44,685 nt of DNA from Candidatus Accumulibacter contiguus (GCF_012940005.1 NZ_SPMX01000078.1:1-44685), one strand, 5' to 3'; shown: positions 16,825-26,798, numbered from the stretch's first letter. Program-made: numbers and translations. Notes: a model not told the origin generated them from the sequence alone.

Positions 16825-17035
16825 ATCTCCTCCTGCATCTCAATCCTGAACTTCTGTGCTTCTGGGAATTTTTCCTGCATGTGAATAATAAAGTGTGGAT
16901 TCAAATGCCGTGATCGAAGTCTGAATCTCTTTCATCCCCCAGGGTTCTGGCGATTTTCCGGGATCACAGACGGGATGCACAGGCTACCGCGGAGCGATTC
17001 CGCAGCAGCGCGGCTTCGGGTTTCACCCCAGCGCT

Positions 17036-18349
17036 TCAGCTCTCGACCCGATACTCCGCCGACCGCGCGTGCGCCGGCAGGCCCTCCCCATACGCCAGCG
17101 TTGCCGCGATGCGGCCCAGGGTTTTCGAACCGGCCTGTGACACCCGGATCAGGCTGGTCCGTTTCTGGAAGTCGTACACCCCCAGCGGTGACGAGAAGCG
17201 GGCGCTGCCGGACGTCGGCAGGACGTGGTTGGGGCCGGCACAGTAGTCGCCGAGAGCCTCCGAAGTGTAAGGGCCGATGAAGATCGCACCGGCATGCTGA
17301 ATCTTGTTCACCCAGGCTTCGGCATCGACCAGCGAGAGTTCGAGGTGTTCGGGTGCGATGCGGTTGGCGATGCGGCAGGCTTCGTCGAGATCGCGCACCT
17401 GGATCAGCGCGCCGCGATTTTCGAGTGCTGCACGAATGACCCGCTGACGCGGCATCGTTGGCAGTAGTGCGTCGAGCGAAGCGGCAACGCGGTCGAGGTA
17501 ATCGGCATCCGGACAGATCAGGATCGACTGCGCGAGTTCGTCGTGTTCGGCTTGCGAGAAAAGGTCCATGGCTACCCAGTCGGGGTCGGTCTGCCCATCG
17601 CAAATGACGAGTATTTCCGACGGACCGGCGACCATGTCGATGCCGACGACGCCAAAGACACGGCGCTTGGCGGCGGCGACATAGGCGTTGCCGGGGCCGA
17701 CGATCTTGTCTACCTGGGGAATGGTCTCTGTACCGTAGGCGAGAGCGGCGACCGCCTGCGCGCCGCCGATGGTGAAGACGCGATCGACGCCGGCCAATGC
17801 CGCAGCGGCGAGAACCAGCGGGTTGTTCTCGCCAGCCGGCGTCGGCACGACCATGATCAGTTCCCTGACCCCGGCGACACGCGCCGGAATCGCGTTCATC
17901 AGCACGGAAGAGGGGTACGAGGCCTTGCCGCCGGGGACGTAGAGGCCGACGCGGTCGAGCGGCGTCACCTTCTGGCCCAGCATCGTGCCGCGCGTTTCCT
18001 CGCTTTCGTCTTCGTATTGCCAGCTCTGCAGAGGCTGCCGCAGGTGGTAGCTGCGCACGCGCTCGGCAGCGGCTTCGAGCGCCTGGCGCTGTGCTGGTGG
18101 CAGGCTGGAGAGTGCCTGCTGCAGTTTGTTCTGAGAGAGTTCGAGTTCGGCCATCGAATGGACCCTCAGGGCATCGAAACGCCGGGTGTACTCGATCACT
18201 GCGGCGTCGCCGTGTGCTTTCACCTCGGAGAGGATGCCGGCGACCGTCTGTTCGACGCAGGCATCCTGCGCCGCCTCGAAGGCCAGCAGCGCATCGAGGC
18301 GGGCCTGGAAGTCGGCGTCCGTGCTGGATAGGCGCTTGATCTCAATCAT
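17036..18349 (-). CDS. hisD: Histidinol dehydrogenase
   Basis: A 437-aa enzyme that oxidises L-histidinol to L-histidine with two NAD+ and zinc. Signature blocks: [20 protein letters not shown] (~131), [20 protein letters not shown] (~215), [14 protein letters not shown] and [16 protein letters not shown] (with the zinc-site Q-x2-H), and near the C-terminus the active-site region [13 protein letters not shown] and [20 protein letters not shown]. Length is normal. The ATG overlaps the end of hisG by eight bases, so the two are cotranscribed. In many betaproteobacteria hisC-hisB follow; here an AT-rich stretch and an unrelated small gene follow instead. Confidence 0.95.
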   Translation of the reverse strand: MIEIKRLSSTDADFQARLDALLAFEAAQDACVEQTVAGILSEVKAHGDAAVIEYTRRFDALRVHSMAELELSQNKLQQALSSLPPAQRQALEAAAERVRSYHLRQPLQSWQYEDESEETRGTMLGQKVTPLDRVGLYVPGGKASYPSSVLMNAIPARVAGVRELIMVVPTPAGENNPLVLAAAALAGVDRVFTIGGAQAVAALAYGTETIPQVDKIVGPGNAYVAAAKRRVFGVVGIDMVAGPSEILVICDGQTDPDWVAMDLFSQAEHDELAQSILICPDADYLDRVAASLDALLPTMPRQRVIRAALENRGALIQVRDLDEACRIANRIAPEHLELSLVDAEAWVNKIQHAGAIFIGPYTSEALGDYCAGPNHVLPTSGSARFSSPLGVYDFQKRTSLIRVSQAGSKTLGRIAATLAYGEGLPAHARSAEYRVES

Positions 18350-18998
18350 TGGTCGATGACTCCGTGACTTCGGCGATGGCTTCGAGAATCGGCGCCAGCA
18401 TTTCGCGTTTCAGCTTGAGTGCGGCCTGATTGACGATCAGCCGCGACGAGATGTCCATGATGTGCTCGCAGGCGAGCAGATTGTTGGCTTTCAGCGTATT
18501 GCCGGTGGACACCAGGTCGACGATGGCATCGGCAAGTCCGGCCAGCGGTGCCAGTTCCATCGACCCGTAGAGCTTGATCAGGTCGACATGTACGCCCTTG
18601 GCCGCGAAGTGTTCGCGGGCAATATTGACGTACTTGGTCGCCACCTTGAGGCGCGCGCCCTGGCGCACGGCGTGCGCGTAGTCGAAACCGGCGGGTACGG
18701 CGACCATCATCCGGCACCTGGCGATCTTCAGGTCGATCGGCTGGTAGAGACCTTCACTGCCGTGCTCGAGCAAAACGTCCTTGCCGGCGACGCCGAGGTC
18801 GGCGGCACCGTATTGCACATAGGTCGGGGTATCGGTGGCGCGGACGATGACCACGCGGACATTTTCCCGATTGGTCGGGATGATCAAGCGGCGCGAGGTC
18901 TCTGGATCCTCGAGCGGCTCGATCCCGGCGGCTGCCAGCAGGGGCAGAGTCTCGTCAAAAATCCGGCCCTTCGATAGAGCAATGGTGATGCCGTCCAC
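18342..18998 (-). CDS. hisG: ATP phosphoribosyltransferase, short (HisZ-dependent) form
   Basis: A 218-aa catalytic subunit for the first step of histidine synthesis (ATP + PRPP to phosphoribosyl-ATP). The start is GTG at 18998 ([20 protein letters not shown]), with AGGGA about seven bases upstream; an ATG 20 codons earlier adds an unrelated Arg-rich segment. Recognisable motifs are [14 protein letters not shown] (~65) and the PRPP-binding stretch [20 protein letters not shown] (~155). It lacks the ~80-residue C-terminal regulatory domain of the long E. coli form, so it should need HisZ, which is not in this window. Confidence 0.93.
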   Translation of the reverse strand: MDGITIALSKGRIFDETLPLLAAAGIEPLEDPETSRRLIIPTNRENVRVVIVRATDTPTYVQYGAADLGVAGKDVLLEHGSEGLYQPIDLKIARCRMMVAVPAGFDYAHAVRQGARLKVATKYVNIAREHFAAKGVHVDLIKLYGSMELAPLAGLADAIVDLVSTGNTLKANNLLACEHIMDISSRLIVNQAALKLKREMLAPILEAIAEVTESSTND

Positions 18999-19328
18999 GG
19001 CCTTTTCCCTGCGCGACAAAGCCCGCATTCTACCGCAATGCAGCGGCCGGAGCGGCACACGCGAGAGTCAGTCGGCAAGGGAAGGAACGAGGCGAGGTGC
19101 CCTTCGCTGCTTTCCTGAAGCGGGCAGTATTGCCCTGAAGGGTTAGAGTTTAGGCATAAATGGCGTATTATTCGGGCGCCGTGGCGCAAGCAGGGGGAAA
19201 GCCTGCAGAAAAGCAAGAGTTATGCAGCGCACGCGGTCACGATGGCGCTGGATCTGGTCGTTCCTTTGGAGAGTTCCCAGGGGGCAACCGGGGTATTCAG
19301 CTGCCGCAAACACCGGAGGAGCACTCAG
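18999..19328. other. Divergent intergenic region, hisG / membrane protein
   Basis: About 330 bases between divergent genes, so it should contain both promoters. I see a small hairpin GGGCA-GTAT-TGCCC near 19121-19134 flanked by two CCTGAAG copies, and an AT-rich TTAGAGTTTAGGCATAAAT segment near 19143-19161. No RNA gene or protein-like frame is supported. A GGAGGAG just before 19329 is the ribosome site of the downstream gene. Confidence 0.4.
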
Positions 19329-20780
19329 ATGGACCAACTGCATCTTTACATCAACCTTGGACTGATTCTGGCCTTCGTCGCCGGCAATGCCTTTTTTGTC
19401 GGTTCGGAGATCGCCATTTCCTCGGCCCGCCGCAGCCGCATCAGGCAATTGTCAGAGGAGGGCGATCGGCGCGCAGCACGGGTCGAGATGCTGCACAATG
19501 AGCCGGAACGTTTCTACTCGGTGACCCAGGTCGGCATCACCCTGGTTTCCCTGGGCCTTGGCGCCGTCGGTATGGAGACGATCAGCACGCTGACCGATTC
19601 GACCTTCGTCTCGACCTTTGCCCTGTTCGGCGACAGCGAAGCCCTCGTCAAGGCAGCACACACGGTCTCGTACGTCTTCGCCTTTATCGTCATTTCGTTT
19701 CTGCATGTGGTCGCCGGCGAGCTGGCGCCCAAGGTGCTGGCCTTTCACAAGGCCGAGCAGATGAGCATGGCGGTTGGCGGCATCATCAACATTCTTTACC
19801 TCACCTTCCGGCCGCTGATCTACATCATGAAGCTGTCTTCAGACGCGTTGCTGCGGCTTTTCGGGCAGCGGAATCTCGAAGGCGAAGGCCATAGCCACTT
19901 CACGATGTCGGTCGAGGAAATCCGCATGATTCTCTCGGCGAGCGAGAAGGATGGGACACTGGCGCCGGAGGAAACGGAGATGATCCGCGGGGTGTTCAAA
20001 CTCGACGAGCACACGGTGCGCGAGGCCATGATCCCGCGCACGCGCATCCGGGCCCTGGCGCAGGAAGATACCTTGGCCGACGCCCTGCGTGTCTTCCGCG
20101 ACGTGCCACACGCACGCTTCCCGGTGTACGACAAGAGCCTGGACCGGATCACTGGCGTGGTCGCCATCAAGGAATTGCTGACGGTGATGGCCGAGAGTAC
20201 CGGCCAGACGCTCGAAGAAGTCAGTCACCGTCCAGTCGGTGACTTTGTGCAGGCGCCGTACGTCGTTCCCAACAGCAAGTTGCTGAGCGACCTGCTCAAG
20301 GACTTCAAGCGCACCCGGCAGCAGATGGCGGTGGTGATCGACGAGTATGGCGGCACCGAGGGCATCATCACGCTCGAAGACATCCTCGAGGAAATCGTCG
20401 GCGACTACGAGGATGAATTCACTCGCCAGGCGAGGCGAGTCAGGAAACTGATTGGCAGTCAGTATGAAATCGACGCCTCGATGCGGGTTTCCGATCTCGA
20501 CGTCCTGCTTGATTTCCCGTTCCCGACTGATGACGACTACGTCACCCTCGCGGGATTGTTCTACAAGAGGCACGGCAGCGTGCCGAAAGTCGGCGATACC
20601 GTCCAGCTGGAAGGCGGCCAACTGACGGTGCTCGAGATGGACAACCATCGGATCACCCTGTTGAAGTTCGAAGATACCGCCGTTGGAGACGATGGGGTCG
20701 TCCGTCTGGTCGAAAACTCTTCGGCAGCAGATGCCAGTTTGCCATCCACGGACGAGTCGCACGCAACGAATGACCGCTAG
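19329..20780 (+). CDS. CNNM/CorC-type membrane transporter-associated protein (HlyC/CorC family)
   Basis: A 483-aa inner-membrane protein. Domains in order: a DUF21/CNNM membrane domain (~residues 5-190; LILAFVAGNAFFVGSEIAIS, LGLGAVGMETISTL, VSYVFAFIVISFLHVVAGEL), a CBS pair (~215-335; VREAMIPRTRIRALAQED, FPVYDKSLDRITGVVAIKEL, MAVVIDEYGGTEGIITLEDI), and a C-terminal CorC/HlyC domain (~350-430; YEIDASMRVSDLDVLLDFPF). The family is linked to Mg2+/Co2+ homeostasis, and the label 'hemolysin' is historical. I chose the ATG at 19329 with GGAGGAG upstream; an in-frame extension from 19242 has no membrane or family signal. Confidence 0.92.
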   Translation: MDQLHLYINLGLILAFVAGNAFFVGSEIAISSARRSRIRQLSEEGDRRAARVEMLHNEPERFYSVTQVGITLVSLGLGAVGMETISTLTDSTFVSTFALFGDSEALVKAAHTVSYVFAFIVISFLHVVAGELAPKVLAFHKAEQMSMAVGGIINILYLTFRPLIYIMKLSSDALLRLFGQRNLEGEGHSHFTMSVEEIRMILSASEKDGTLAPEETEMIRGVFKLDEHTVREAMIPRTRIRALAQEDTLADALRVFRDVPHARFPVYDKSLDRITGVVAIKELLTVMAESTGQTLEEVSHRPVGDFVQAPYVVPNSKLLSDLLKDFKRTRQQMAVVIDEYGGTEGIITLEDILEEIVGDYEDEFTRQARRVRKLIGSQYEIDASMRVSDLDVLLDFPFPTDDDYVTLAGLFYKRHGSVPKVGDTVQLEGGQLTVLEMDNHRITLLKFEDTAVGDDGVVRLVENSSAADASLPSTDESHATNDR

Positions 20781-20827
20781 CCAGTGACGACGGCTTGCCG
20801 GGCTCGTCGCAGCGATTCCCGCGGTTG

Positions 20828-23065
20828 CTAGCGAACGCAATCGACCGAGTAGACCGGCTTGCCGTCGACGATTGCCTTGACCAGGCCATGGACGTCGGTC
20901 TCGAAGCCAGGGAAACGCTCGTTGAAATCGCGCGCGAATTGCAGGTAGCGAACGATCGTGGCGTTGAAGCGCTCGCCCGGGATCAACAGGGGAATTCCCG
21001 GTGGGTAGGGAGTCAGCAGGGTGCTGGTGATCCTTCCCTCCAGATCGTCGATCGGAACGCGGTCAATCTCGCGATGTGCCATACGGGCAAAAGCATCGGT
21101 CGGCTTCATTGCCGGCTCCATGTCCGAGAGGTACATGCGAGTGGTCAGATGCGCGACATCGTTGGCCGCGTAGATGCCGTGGATCTGCTTGCAGAGGTCT
21201 TTCAGCCCGCATTTCTCGTAGCGCGGATTCTTGGCCAGGAACTCCGGCATCACCTTCCACAAGGGCATGTTCTGGTCGTAACCATCCTTGAACTGCTGCA
21301 GTTCGGTGACCAGCGTGTTCCAGCGACCCTTGGTGATGCCGATGGTGAACATGATGAAGAAGGAATAGAGACCACATTTCTCGACAATGATGCCGTGCTC
21401 GGCCAGGTACTTGGTGACGATCGCCGCCGGAATTCCCCAATCGGCGAAGTCTCCATCGACATCGAGTCCCGGCGTAATGACCGTTGCCTTGATCGGGTCG
21501 AGCATGTTGAAGCCTTCGGCGAGCATGCCGAAGCCGTGCCAACGTTCGCCGGGCTTGAGGATCCACGCCGAGCGGTCTTCGAGGCCTTCTTCCGACAGGT
21601 CTTCCGGGCCCCAGACCTTGAACCACCAGTCGGCACCCCATTCCTTTTCGACCTTGCGCATCGTGCTGCGGAAGTTGAGCGCTTCGGCTATTGATTCGTC
21701 CACCAGTGCGGTGCCGCCGGGGGCTTCCATCATCGCTGCCGCGACGTCGCAGGAGGCGATGATCGCGTACTGCGGCGAGGTCGAGGTGTGCATCAGGTAC
21801 GCTTCGTTGAAGACATCGCGGTCGAGTTTGCGCCCTTCGGAATCCTGGACGAGAATCTGCGAGGCTTGCGAGAGACCGGCCAGCAGCTTGTGCGTCGACT
21901 GCGTCGAAAAGATCATCGCATCCTTGCAGCGCGGGCGATCAGCGCCGATGGCATGGTAATCGCCGTAGAAATCATGGAAAGCCGCGTGCGGCAGCCAGGC
22001 TTCGTCGAAGTGCAGGGTATCGATCACGCCATCGAGCATTTCCTTGATTTCTTCGACATTGTAGAGGATGCCGTCGTAGGTGCTCTGGGTGATGGTGAGT
22101 ACGCGCGGTTTGGCGGCGACCGCGCGCGCGAAGGGATGCGCCGCGATCTTCTTCTGGATGTTCTCCCAGCGGAACTCTTCTTTCGGTATCGGTCCGATGA
22201 TCCCGTAGTGGTTGCGGGTCGGCATCAGGAAGACCGGGATGGCACCGGTCATGATGATCGAATGAAGAATCGATTTGTGGCAGTTGCGATCGACGACGAC
22301 GACGTCGCCTGGCGCGACGGTCGAATGCCAGACGATCTTGTTCGAGGTCGAGGTGCCGTTGGTGACGAAAAACAGGTGGTCGGCATTGAAGATTCGCGCC
22401 GCATTGCGCTCCGAGGCGGCGACCGGACCGGTGTGGTCGAGTAACTGACCGAGTTCCTCGACGGCGTTGCAGACATCGGCGCGCAGCATGTTCTCGCCGA
22501 AGAACTGGTGGAACATCCGCCCGACCGGACTTTTCAGGAAAGCGACACCGCCCGAGTGACCGGGGCAGTGCCAGGAATACGATCCGTCCTCGGCATAGTG
22601 CGTCAAGGCGCGGAAGAAGGGTGGCGCCAGGCTCTCCAGGTAGGCCTTGGCCTCGCGGACCACGTGGCGGCCGATGAACTCGGAAGTATCCTCGAACATG
22701 TGAATGAAGCCATGCAACTCGCGCAGCACGTCGTTCGGGATGTGCCGGGAGGTGCGCGTTTCGCCGTACAGGAAGATCGGGATGTCCTCGTTGCGGCAGC
22801 GAATCTCCTTGACGAAGGCACGCAGACTGCCGACGGTCTGGTCGGCCTTGCCGTGTCTGAAGTCTTCATCGTCGATGGACAGAATGAAGGCCGAGGCGCG
22901 GCTTTGTTGCTGGGCAAACGAAGTCAGGTCACCATAACTGGTCACGCCGAAGACTTCAAAGCCCTTCTTCTCGATCGCCTTGGCCAGCGCGCGAATCCCG
23001 AGCCCGCCGGTGTTTTCCGAACGGTAGTCTTTGTCGATGACGATGACCGGGAAATTGAAATGCAT
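20828..23065 (-). CDS. Orn/Lys/Arg decarboxylase, AdiA-like (probable arginine decarboxylase)
   Basis: A 745-aa PLP-dependent decarboxylase of fold type I. It has an N-terminal response-regulator-like wing domain (~1-130; FPVIVIDKDYRSENTGGLGI), a PLP domain with TNGTSTSNKIVWHSTVAPGD, LHFDEAWLPHAAFHDFYGDY and the Schiff-base lysine at ~393 in STHKLLAGLSQAS, and the family C-terminal domain ending at YPPGIPLLIPGERFN. Length and the N- and C-terminal blocks fit the acid-type arginine decarboxylase AdiA more closely than the lysine or ornithine enzymes, but substrate specificity cannot be settled by eye. Products would be agmatine, cadaverine or putrescine plus CO2. No antiporter gene is adjacent. 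The order mrp-dcd-decarboxylase on one strand suggests a conserved housekeeping block. Confidence 0.9.
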   Translation of the reverse strand: MHFNFPVIVIDKDYRSENTGGLGIRALAKAIEKKGFEVFGVTSYGDLTSFAQQQSRASAFILSIDDEDFRHGKADQTVGSLRAFVKEIRCRNEDIPIFLYGETRTSRHIPNDVLRELHGFIHMFEDTSEFIGRHVVREAKAYLESLAPPFFRALTHYAEDGSYSWHCPGHSGGVAFLKSPVGRMFHQFFGENMLRADVCNAVEELGQLLDHTGPVAASERNAARIFNADHLFFVTNGTSTSNKIVWHSTVAPGDVVVVDRNCHKSILHSIIMTGAIPVFLMPTRNHYGIIGPIPKEEFRWENIQKKIAAHPFARAVAAKPRVLTITQSTYDGILYNVEEIKEMLDGVIDTLHFDEAWLPHAAFHDFYGDYHAIGADRPRCKDAMIFSTQSTHKLLAGLSQASQILVQDSEGRKLDRDVFNEAYLMHTSTSPQYAIIASCDVAAAMMEAPGGTALVDESIAEALNFRSTMRKVEKEWGADWWFKVWGPEDLSEEGLEDRSAWILKPGERWHGFGMLAEGFNMLDPIKATVITPGLDVDGDFADWGIPAAIVTKYLAEHGIIVEKCGLYSFFIMFTIGITKGRWNTLVTELQQFKDGYDQNMPLWKVMPEFLAKNPRYEKCGLKDLCKQIHGIYAANDVAHLTTRMYLSDMEPAMKPTDAFARMAHREIDRVPIDDLEGRITSTLLTPYPPGIPLLIPGERFNATIVRYLQFARDFNERFPGFETDVHGLVKAIVDGKPVYSVDCVR

Positions 23066-23174
23066 TCAGGGATCCAGTATCAGGAGTCGGTTGGCTGGGG
23101 GGCGGCGACAAGCGCAGCACAGTTGATTTGCCTGCATGCCTCGGTACCTTGCGGTGTGTGGCGTCGCATGCCCA

Positions 23175-23741
23175 TCAGATCTTCGGCAAGGTCACGCCCA
23201 TCTGGCCCTGATACTTGCCGCCACGATCCTTGTACGATATTTCACATTCCTCGTCGGATTCGAAGAACAGAACCTGCGCGATGCCTTCATTGGCGTAAAT
23301 CTTGGCGGGCAGTGGCGTCGTATTCGAGAACTCGAGCGTTACATGGCCTTCCCACTCGGGTTCAAAAGGCGTGACGTTTACGATGATGCCGCAACGTGCA
23401 TAGGTACTCTTCCCGAGGCAGACTGTCAGGACGCTGCGCGGAATGCGGAAATACTCGATGGTCCGCGCCAGGGCAAAGGAGTTCGGCGGGATGATGCAGA
23501 AATCGTTCTTGACCTCGACGAACGAATTCGGATCGAAGTTCTTCGGGTCAACGATCGTCGAATTCAGATTGGTGAACAGCTTGAATTCGTTCGAACAGCG
23601 AATGTCGTAGCCGTAGCTGGAGGTGCCGTAGGAAACGATGCGGCGACCATCGATCTCGCGCACCTGATTCGGCTCGAAAGGTTCGATCATGCCGTGCTCT
23701 GCCGCCATGCGGCGGATCCACCTATCCGATTTGATTGACAT
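23175..23741 (-). CDS. dcd: dCTP deaminase
   Basis: A 188-aa enzyme that deaminates dCTP to dUTP for dTMP synthesis. Signature residues: [20 protein letters not shown] (~33-52), the catalytic SxxxRxG-type region [20 protein letters not shown] (~104-123, with S and R), and [20 protein letters not shown] with the catalytic glutamate at ~138. The C-terminus [15 protein letters not shown] is typical. Length equals the E. coli-type enzyme (193). It lies ~110 bases before the decarboxylase on the same strand and follows mrp across repeat copy 2. Confidence 0.95.
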   Translation of the reverse strand: MSIKSDRWIRRMAAEHGMIEPFEPNQVREIDGRRIVSYGTSSYGYDIRCSNEFKLFTNLNSTIVDPKNFDPNSFVEVKNDFCIIPPNSFALARTIEYFRIPRSVLTVCLGKSTYARCGIIVNVTPFEPEWEGHVTLEFSNTTPLPAKIYANEGIAQVLFFESDEECEISYKDRGGKYQGQMGVTLPKI

Positions 23742-23866
23742 TGCCGCTTACCCCAACACACCGCTGATCCAGGAAAGGCTCTCATTCTACGGTGTCCAGG
23801 CAACAGAAGGAACTGCTGTCGAGAGCGCTGCAGTTCTCGTACTTGCGGTCTCGTGCACGCTGTTTG

Positions 23867-23980
23867 ATGTGAAAGTCGCGTCAGCGACTCACGAATCCAG
23901 CCCTGAGCCTTGTCGAAGGGCTCCCCTCCCCACTATGACTTTCATGATCGGGGGTGCCTGGAAAAGTCATGACCGTTAGC
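23867..23980. repeat. Dispersed two-hairpin repeat, copy 2 (with nested short repeat)
   Basis: This copy starts ATGTGAAAGTCGC with hairpin AGTCGC-GTCA-GCGACT and ACGAATC. It then carries an extra AGCCCTGAGCCTTGTCGAAG block (23899-23922), itself a common proteobacterial dispersed repeat, and continues with a C-rich stretch. The right half is ATGACTTTCATGATCGGGGG, TGCCTGG, AAAAGTCATGACCGTTAGC. The left arm of the right hairpin is partly lost (ACTATGAC instead of CGGTCATGAC). It lies between the dcd start and the mrp stop. Confidence 0.72.
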
Positions 23981-24064
23981 TGCCCTTGCCGGCAGGCGTG
24001 TGGCAAGGCTCAGATGGCTCAAATGCAGGACGGCCCGGCCCCGTCGCTGCCGGAGGAAGGCCGT

Positions 24065-25157
24065 TCAAGTGTTCTGTACGACGATACTCGGAAACTTTGC
24101 ACTCATGTCCCTGGCGCGCTCGGCAACCTTGACCGCCAGGCGGCGCGCAATCGTCCGATAAATCTCGGCAGCGCGCGATTCCGGTGCACCGACCACTGTC
24201 GGCTTGCCGGAGTCGGTCAGTTCGCGAATCGAGAGTTCCAGTGGCAGGGCGCCGAGGAACTCGGTGTCGTAGTCCCGGCACATCTGCTCGCCGCCGCCCT
24301 GACCGAAAATGTATTCCTCGTGTCCACACTGCGTGCAGATGTGGATGCTCATGTTTTCCACCAGGCCGAGAATCGGGATGCCGACCTTCTCGAACATCTT
24401 TAGTCCCTTGCGCGCGTCGATCAGGGCGATGTCCTGTGGGGTGGTGACGATGACCGCACCGGTGACCGGGACCTTCTGTGCCAGCGTCAGCTGCGTGTCG
24501 CCGGTTCCTGGCGGCAGGTCAACCACCAGATAATCGACATCCTGCCAGTTGGTCTGCTTGAGCAATTGTTCGAGCGCCTGGGTGACCATCGGCCCGCGCC
24601 AGACCATCGGTGAATCGACGTCGATCATGAACCCGATCGACATCGCCTGCAGGCCATGCGCCCATAGTGGATCCATCGACGTACCATCCTGTGATTCCGG
24701 TTTCTGTCCGGCCAGGCCGAGCATCTGCGGCTGTGAAGGACCGTAGATGTCGGCGTCGAGCAGACCCACGCTGGCCCCTTCCTGGGCCAGCGCCAATGCC
24801 AGATTCACCGCCGTCGTGCTCTTGCCGACGCCCCCCCTTGCCGGAGGCGATGGCGATGATGTTCTTGACGCCGGGCAGCGGCTTCAGGCCACGCTGAACG
24901 GTGTGCGCGACGATCTTGACCGTGACATTGACACTGACATTGCCGACTCCGGGGATGCTCCTGAGCTTTGTGAGCACCGCGCGCCGAATGTCGTCCAGCT
25001 GGGTTTTTGCCGGATAACCCAATTCGATATCGAGCGCGAGGTCGGCGCCGTCGATCCTGATGTTCCTGGCGGAACGTGTGGAGACAAAATCCTTTTGGGT
25101 ATTGGGATCGATCAACTCCTTGAGTGCCGCCTGTACGGCTTCAGTCGTTACAGCCAT
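24065..25157 (-). CDS. mrp: Mrp/ApbC-type Fe-S cluster carrier ATPase, broken by a +1 frameshift
   Basis: If the frame is restored this is a 363-aa P-loop ATPase of the Mrp/NBP35/ApbC family, which delivers Fe-S clusters to apoproteins. The N-terminal ~95 residues are a DUF59/MIP18-like domain (LKELIDPNTQKDFVSTRSAR). The ATPase follows with a deviant Walker A, DADIYGPSQPQMLGLAGQKP, PPGTGDTQLTLAQKVPVTGA and ENMSIHICTQCGHEEYIFGQ, with the CxxC for cluster binding. The sequence reads AAG, seven G in total, then CGTCGGCAAG; GKGGVGKST needs six. The extra base is in the C7 run at 24831-24837. Upstream product would be ~115 correct residues then out-of-frame protein. Sequencing error is the likeliest cause, since mrp is usually needed. 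Confidence 0.85.
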
Positions 25158-25323
25158 TGGTCAAAGCTCCTGTGGTGGATACCAGAGTAATTTAGTAAAG
25201 TTTAACCGAAATATCGGCAAAGCACACGCAAGCCCGCGATGCCGGGTGCAGTAGTTCGGCAGTTGGCAGACCGGAGGGAAACTATGGATCGACTAGCGCC
25301 GGAAGCAGACCAGCGGCGCTTGA

Positions 25324-26190
25324 TCAGAAGATCGCGGGCTGGCTGTGGTAGCGAACCCAGTCTCGCCATGTGGCGAATACCGTCGGATCGAGTGCAGCGA
25401 TTACCGGGCGTCGCCAGACATCATCCGCGTTGTAGTCATCCTGTGCAAGGGTACACATCTGGCCGCCGGCTTCGCGCAGGATCAGGCTGCCGGCGGCGTA
25501 GTCCCAGAGCATCTGGCCGCCATGCAGATAGAGATCGAGCCGACCCGCGGCGAGGTTGCACCAGTCGAGTGTCGAGCTGCCGAAATTGCGCTGTGAGTAA
25601 AAAGGCGGGCTGACTGCGATTCGGTCAGCCAGTGGCTTCGGGATCCGTTTGAAGTCTACTCCCCCGACGGCGCGACGGATATCCGCGGTCACCTGGCGCA
25701 AGGGCAGGCGGCGGCCATTGAGGTAGGCGCCATTGCCTTCACGGGCATAGAACATTTCGTCGGTGATCGGATTGTAGGTCACCGCCAGGCGTGCGCGCCG
25801 CGCACTCATCCAGGCGATGGAAACGGCAAAGCAGGGCAGCCCGTTGATGAAATTGGTGGTGCCGTCAATCGGGTCGATACACCACAGCCCGTGCTCGTCG
25901 GTGCTGCCGTCTTGCCAACCGGCTCGTTGCACCGCCGGTGTCATTTCTTCGCCAATGATCGGGCAGGCGTGGATCTCGGTCAGACGCCCCATGAGAAAAT
26001 GCTGCGCAGCGAGGTCGGCTTCCGAGCACAGCGAACCATCGTCCTTGCGTTGTCCATGACTGACGCGCAGGAAACGCGGAATGATCTCGCGTTGCGCCAC
26101 CTCGCGGACCACCGCGACGCTGGCGTCGAGCATGCGCTTCAGCTTGGCGTCAGTGATCGCCGGCGTGCCTGCGCCTTCTTCATCGCACAT
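25324..26190 (-). CDS. Inositol monophosphatase family protein
   Basis: A 288-aa metal-dependent phosphatase. Family motifs are clear: the metal-binding glutamate pair in CPIIGEEMTP (~77), the core WCIDPIDGTTNFINGLPCFA (~104), and the C-terminal metal site MLWDYAAGSLILREAGGQMC (~223). Substrates of this family range from inositol phosphate to PAP and histidinol phosphate, and the substrate here is not determined. It lies six bases after the thioredoxin-like gene, on the same strand, so the two are probably cotranscribed. The start (ATG, MCDEEGAG) overlaps nothing and length fits. Confidence 0.9.
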   Translation of the reverse strand: MCDEEGAGTPAITDAKLKRMLDASVAVVREVAQREIIPRFLRVSHGQRKDDGSLCSEADLAAQHFLMGRLTEIHACPIIGEEMTPAVQRAGWQDGSTDEHGLWCIDPIDGTTNFINGLPCFAVSIAWMSARRARLAVTYNPITDEMFYAREGNGAYLNGRRLPLRQVTADIRRAVGGVDFKRIPKPLADRIAVSPPFYSQRNFGSSTLDWCNLAAGRLDLYLHGGQMLWDYAAGSLILREAGGQMCTLAQDDYNADDVWRRPVIAALDPTVFATWRDWVRYHSQPAIF

Positions 26191-26196
26191 GCTGAA

Positions 26197-26748
26197 TCAG
26201 TTGCGCCACTTGATCGAGCAACCCATGCTGGCGGTCTGCTCGTGTGGGCCGCGACCGGTTTCGGCAACCAGGCGCATTGCCTCGACCAGTTCGCGTCGGG
26301 CATCGGGAGGGGCCGGCAGACGGCCGCTGGCGTCCAGACGTCCACGATACTGTAATTGCAGATGGCGGTTGAAGCCGAAGAAGTCCGGCGTGCACACCGC
26401 TTTGTAGCTGCGAGCCACATCCTGGGTGGCGTCAAGCAGATAGGGAAAGGGGAAATGCAGATCCCTGGCCACCCGTTGCATGTTTTCAAAGGAGTCTTCC
26501 GGGTATTCGGCCGGATCATTGCTCATGATGGCTGCGACGCCGATACCCAGAGCCTGTAGCGCGCGCGCGTCGCGGCAAATGCGGTCGATGATCGCCTGGA
26601 CATAGGGGCAGTGGTTGCAGATGAACATCAGTAGCAACCCGTTCGGACCACGCAGGCTGGCGAGGGTTTGCCGGGAACCATGGGTATCCTCGAGTTCGAA
26701 GTCAACGGCCTGCCAGCCAAAGTCACAAACCGGGGGGGTGAGCGCCAT
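26197..26748 (-). CDS. Thioredoxin-like protein (AhpC/TSA-type, CNHCPYV)
   Basis: A 183-aa thioredoxin-fold protein. The redox motif C-N-H-C-P-Y-V lies at ~residues 45-51, after LASLRGPNGLLLMFI. The following region FPFPYLLDATQDVARSYKAV and CTPDFFGFN is typical of the 'thioredoxin family protein' group near AhpC/TSA. I start it at MALTPPVCDF (26748), seven codons inside the longest frame, because the fold starts there. It lacks a signal peptide, so it is cytoplasmic. The partner is unknown. It is divergent from rsmE with a ~56-base gap. Confidence 0.85.
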   Translation of the reverse strand: MALTPPVCDFGWQAVDFELEDTHGSRQTLASLRGPNGLLLMFICNHCPYVQAIIDRICRDARALQALGIGVAAIMSNDPAEYPEDSFENMQRVARDLHFPFPYLLDATQDVARSYKAVCTPDFFGFNRHLQLQYRGRLDASGRLPAPPDARRELVEAMRLVAETGRGPHEQTASMGCSIKWRN

Positions 26749-26792
26749 AAAGAAGATGCCTCCAAACAACGACCATCGAACAGCGAAACTCT

Positions 26793-26798
26793 TATAAT
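26793..26798 (+). promoter_or_regulatory. -10 box of a probable leaderless rsmE transcript
   Basis: TATAAT lies six bases before the GTG start of rsmE at 26805, where transcription from this box would itself begin. No ribosome-binding purine run lies between. No good -35 hexamer is visible at the expected 26770 region, so the promoter call is moderate. Confidence 0.45.
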
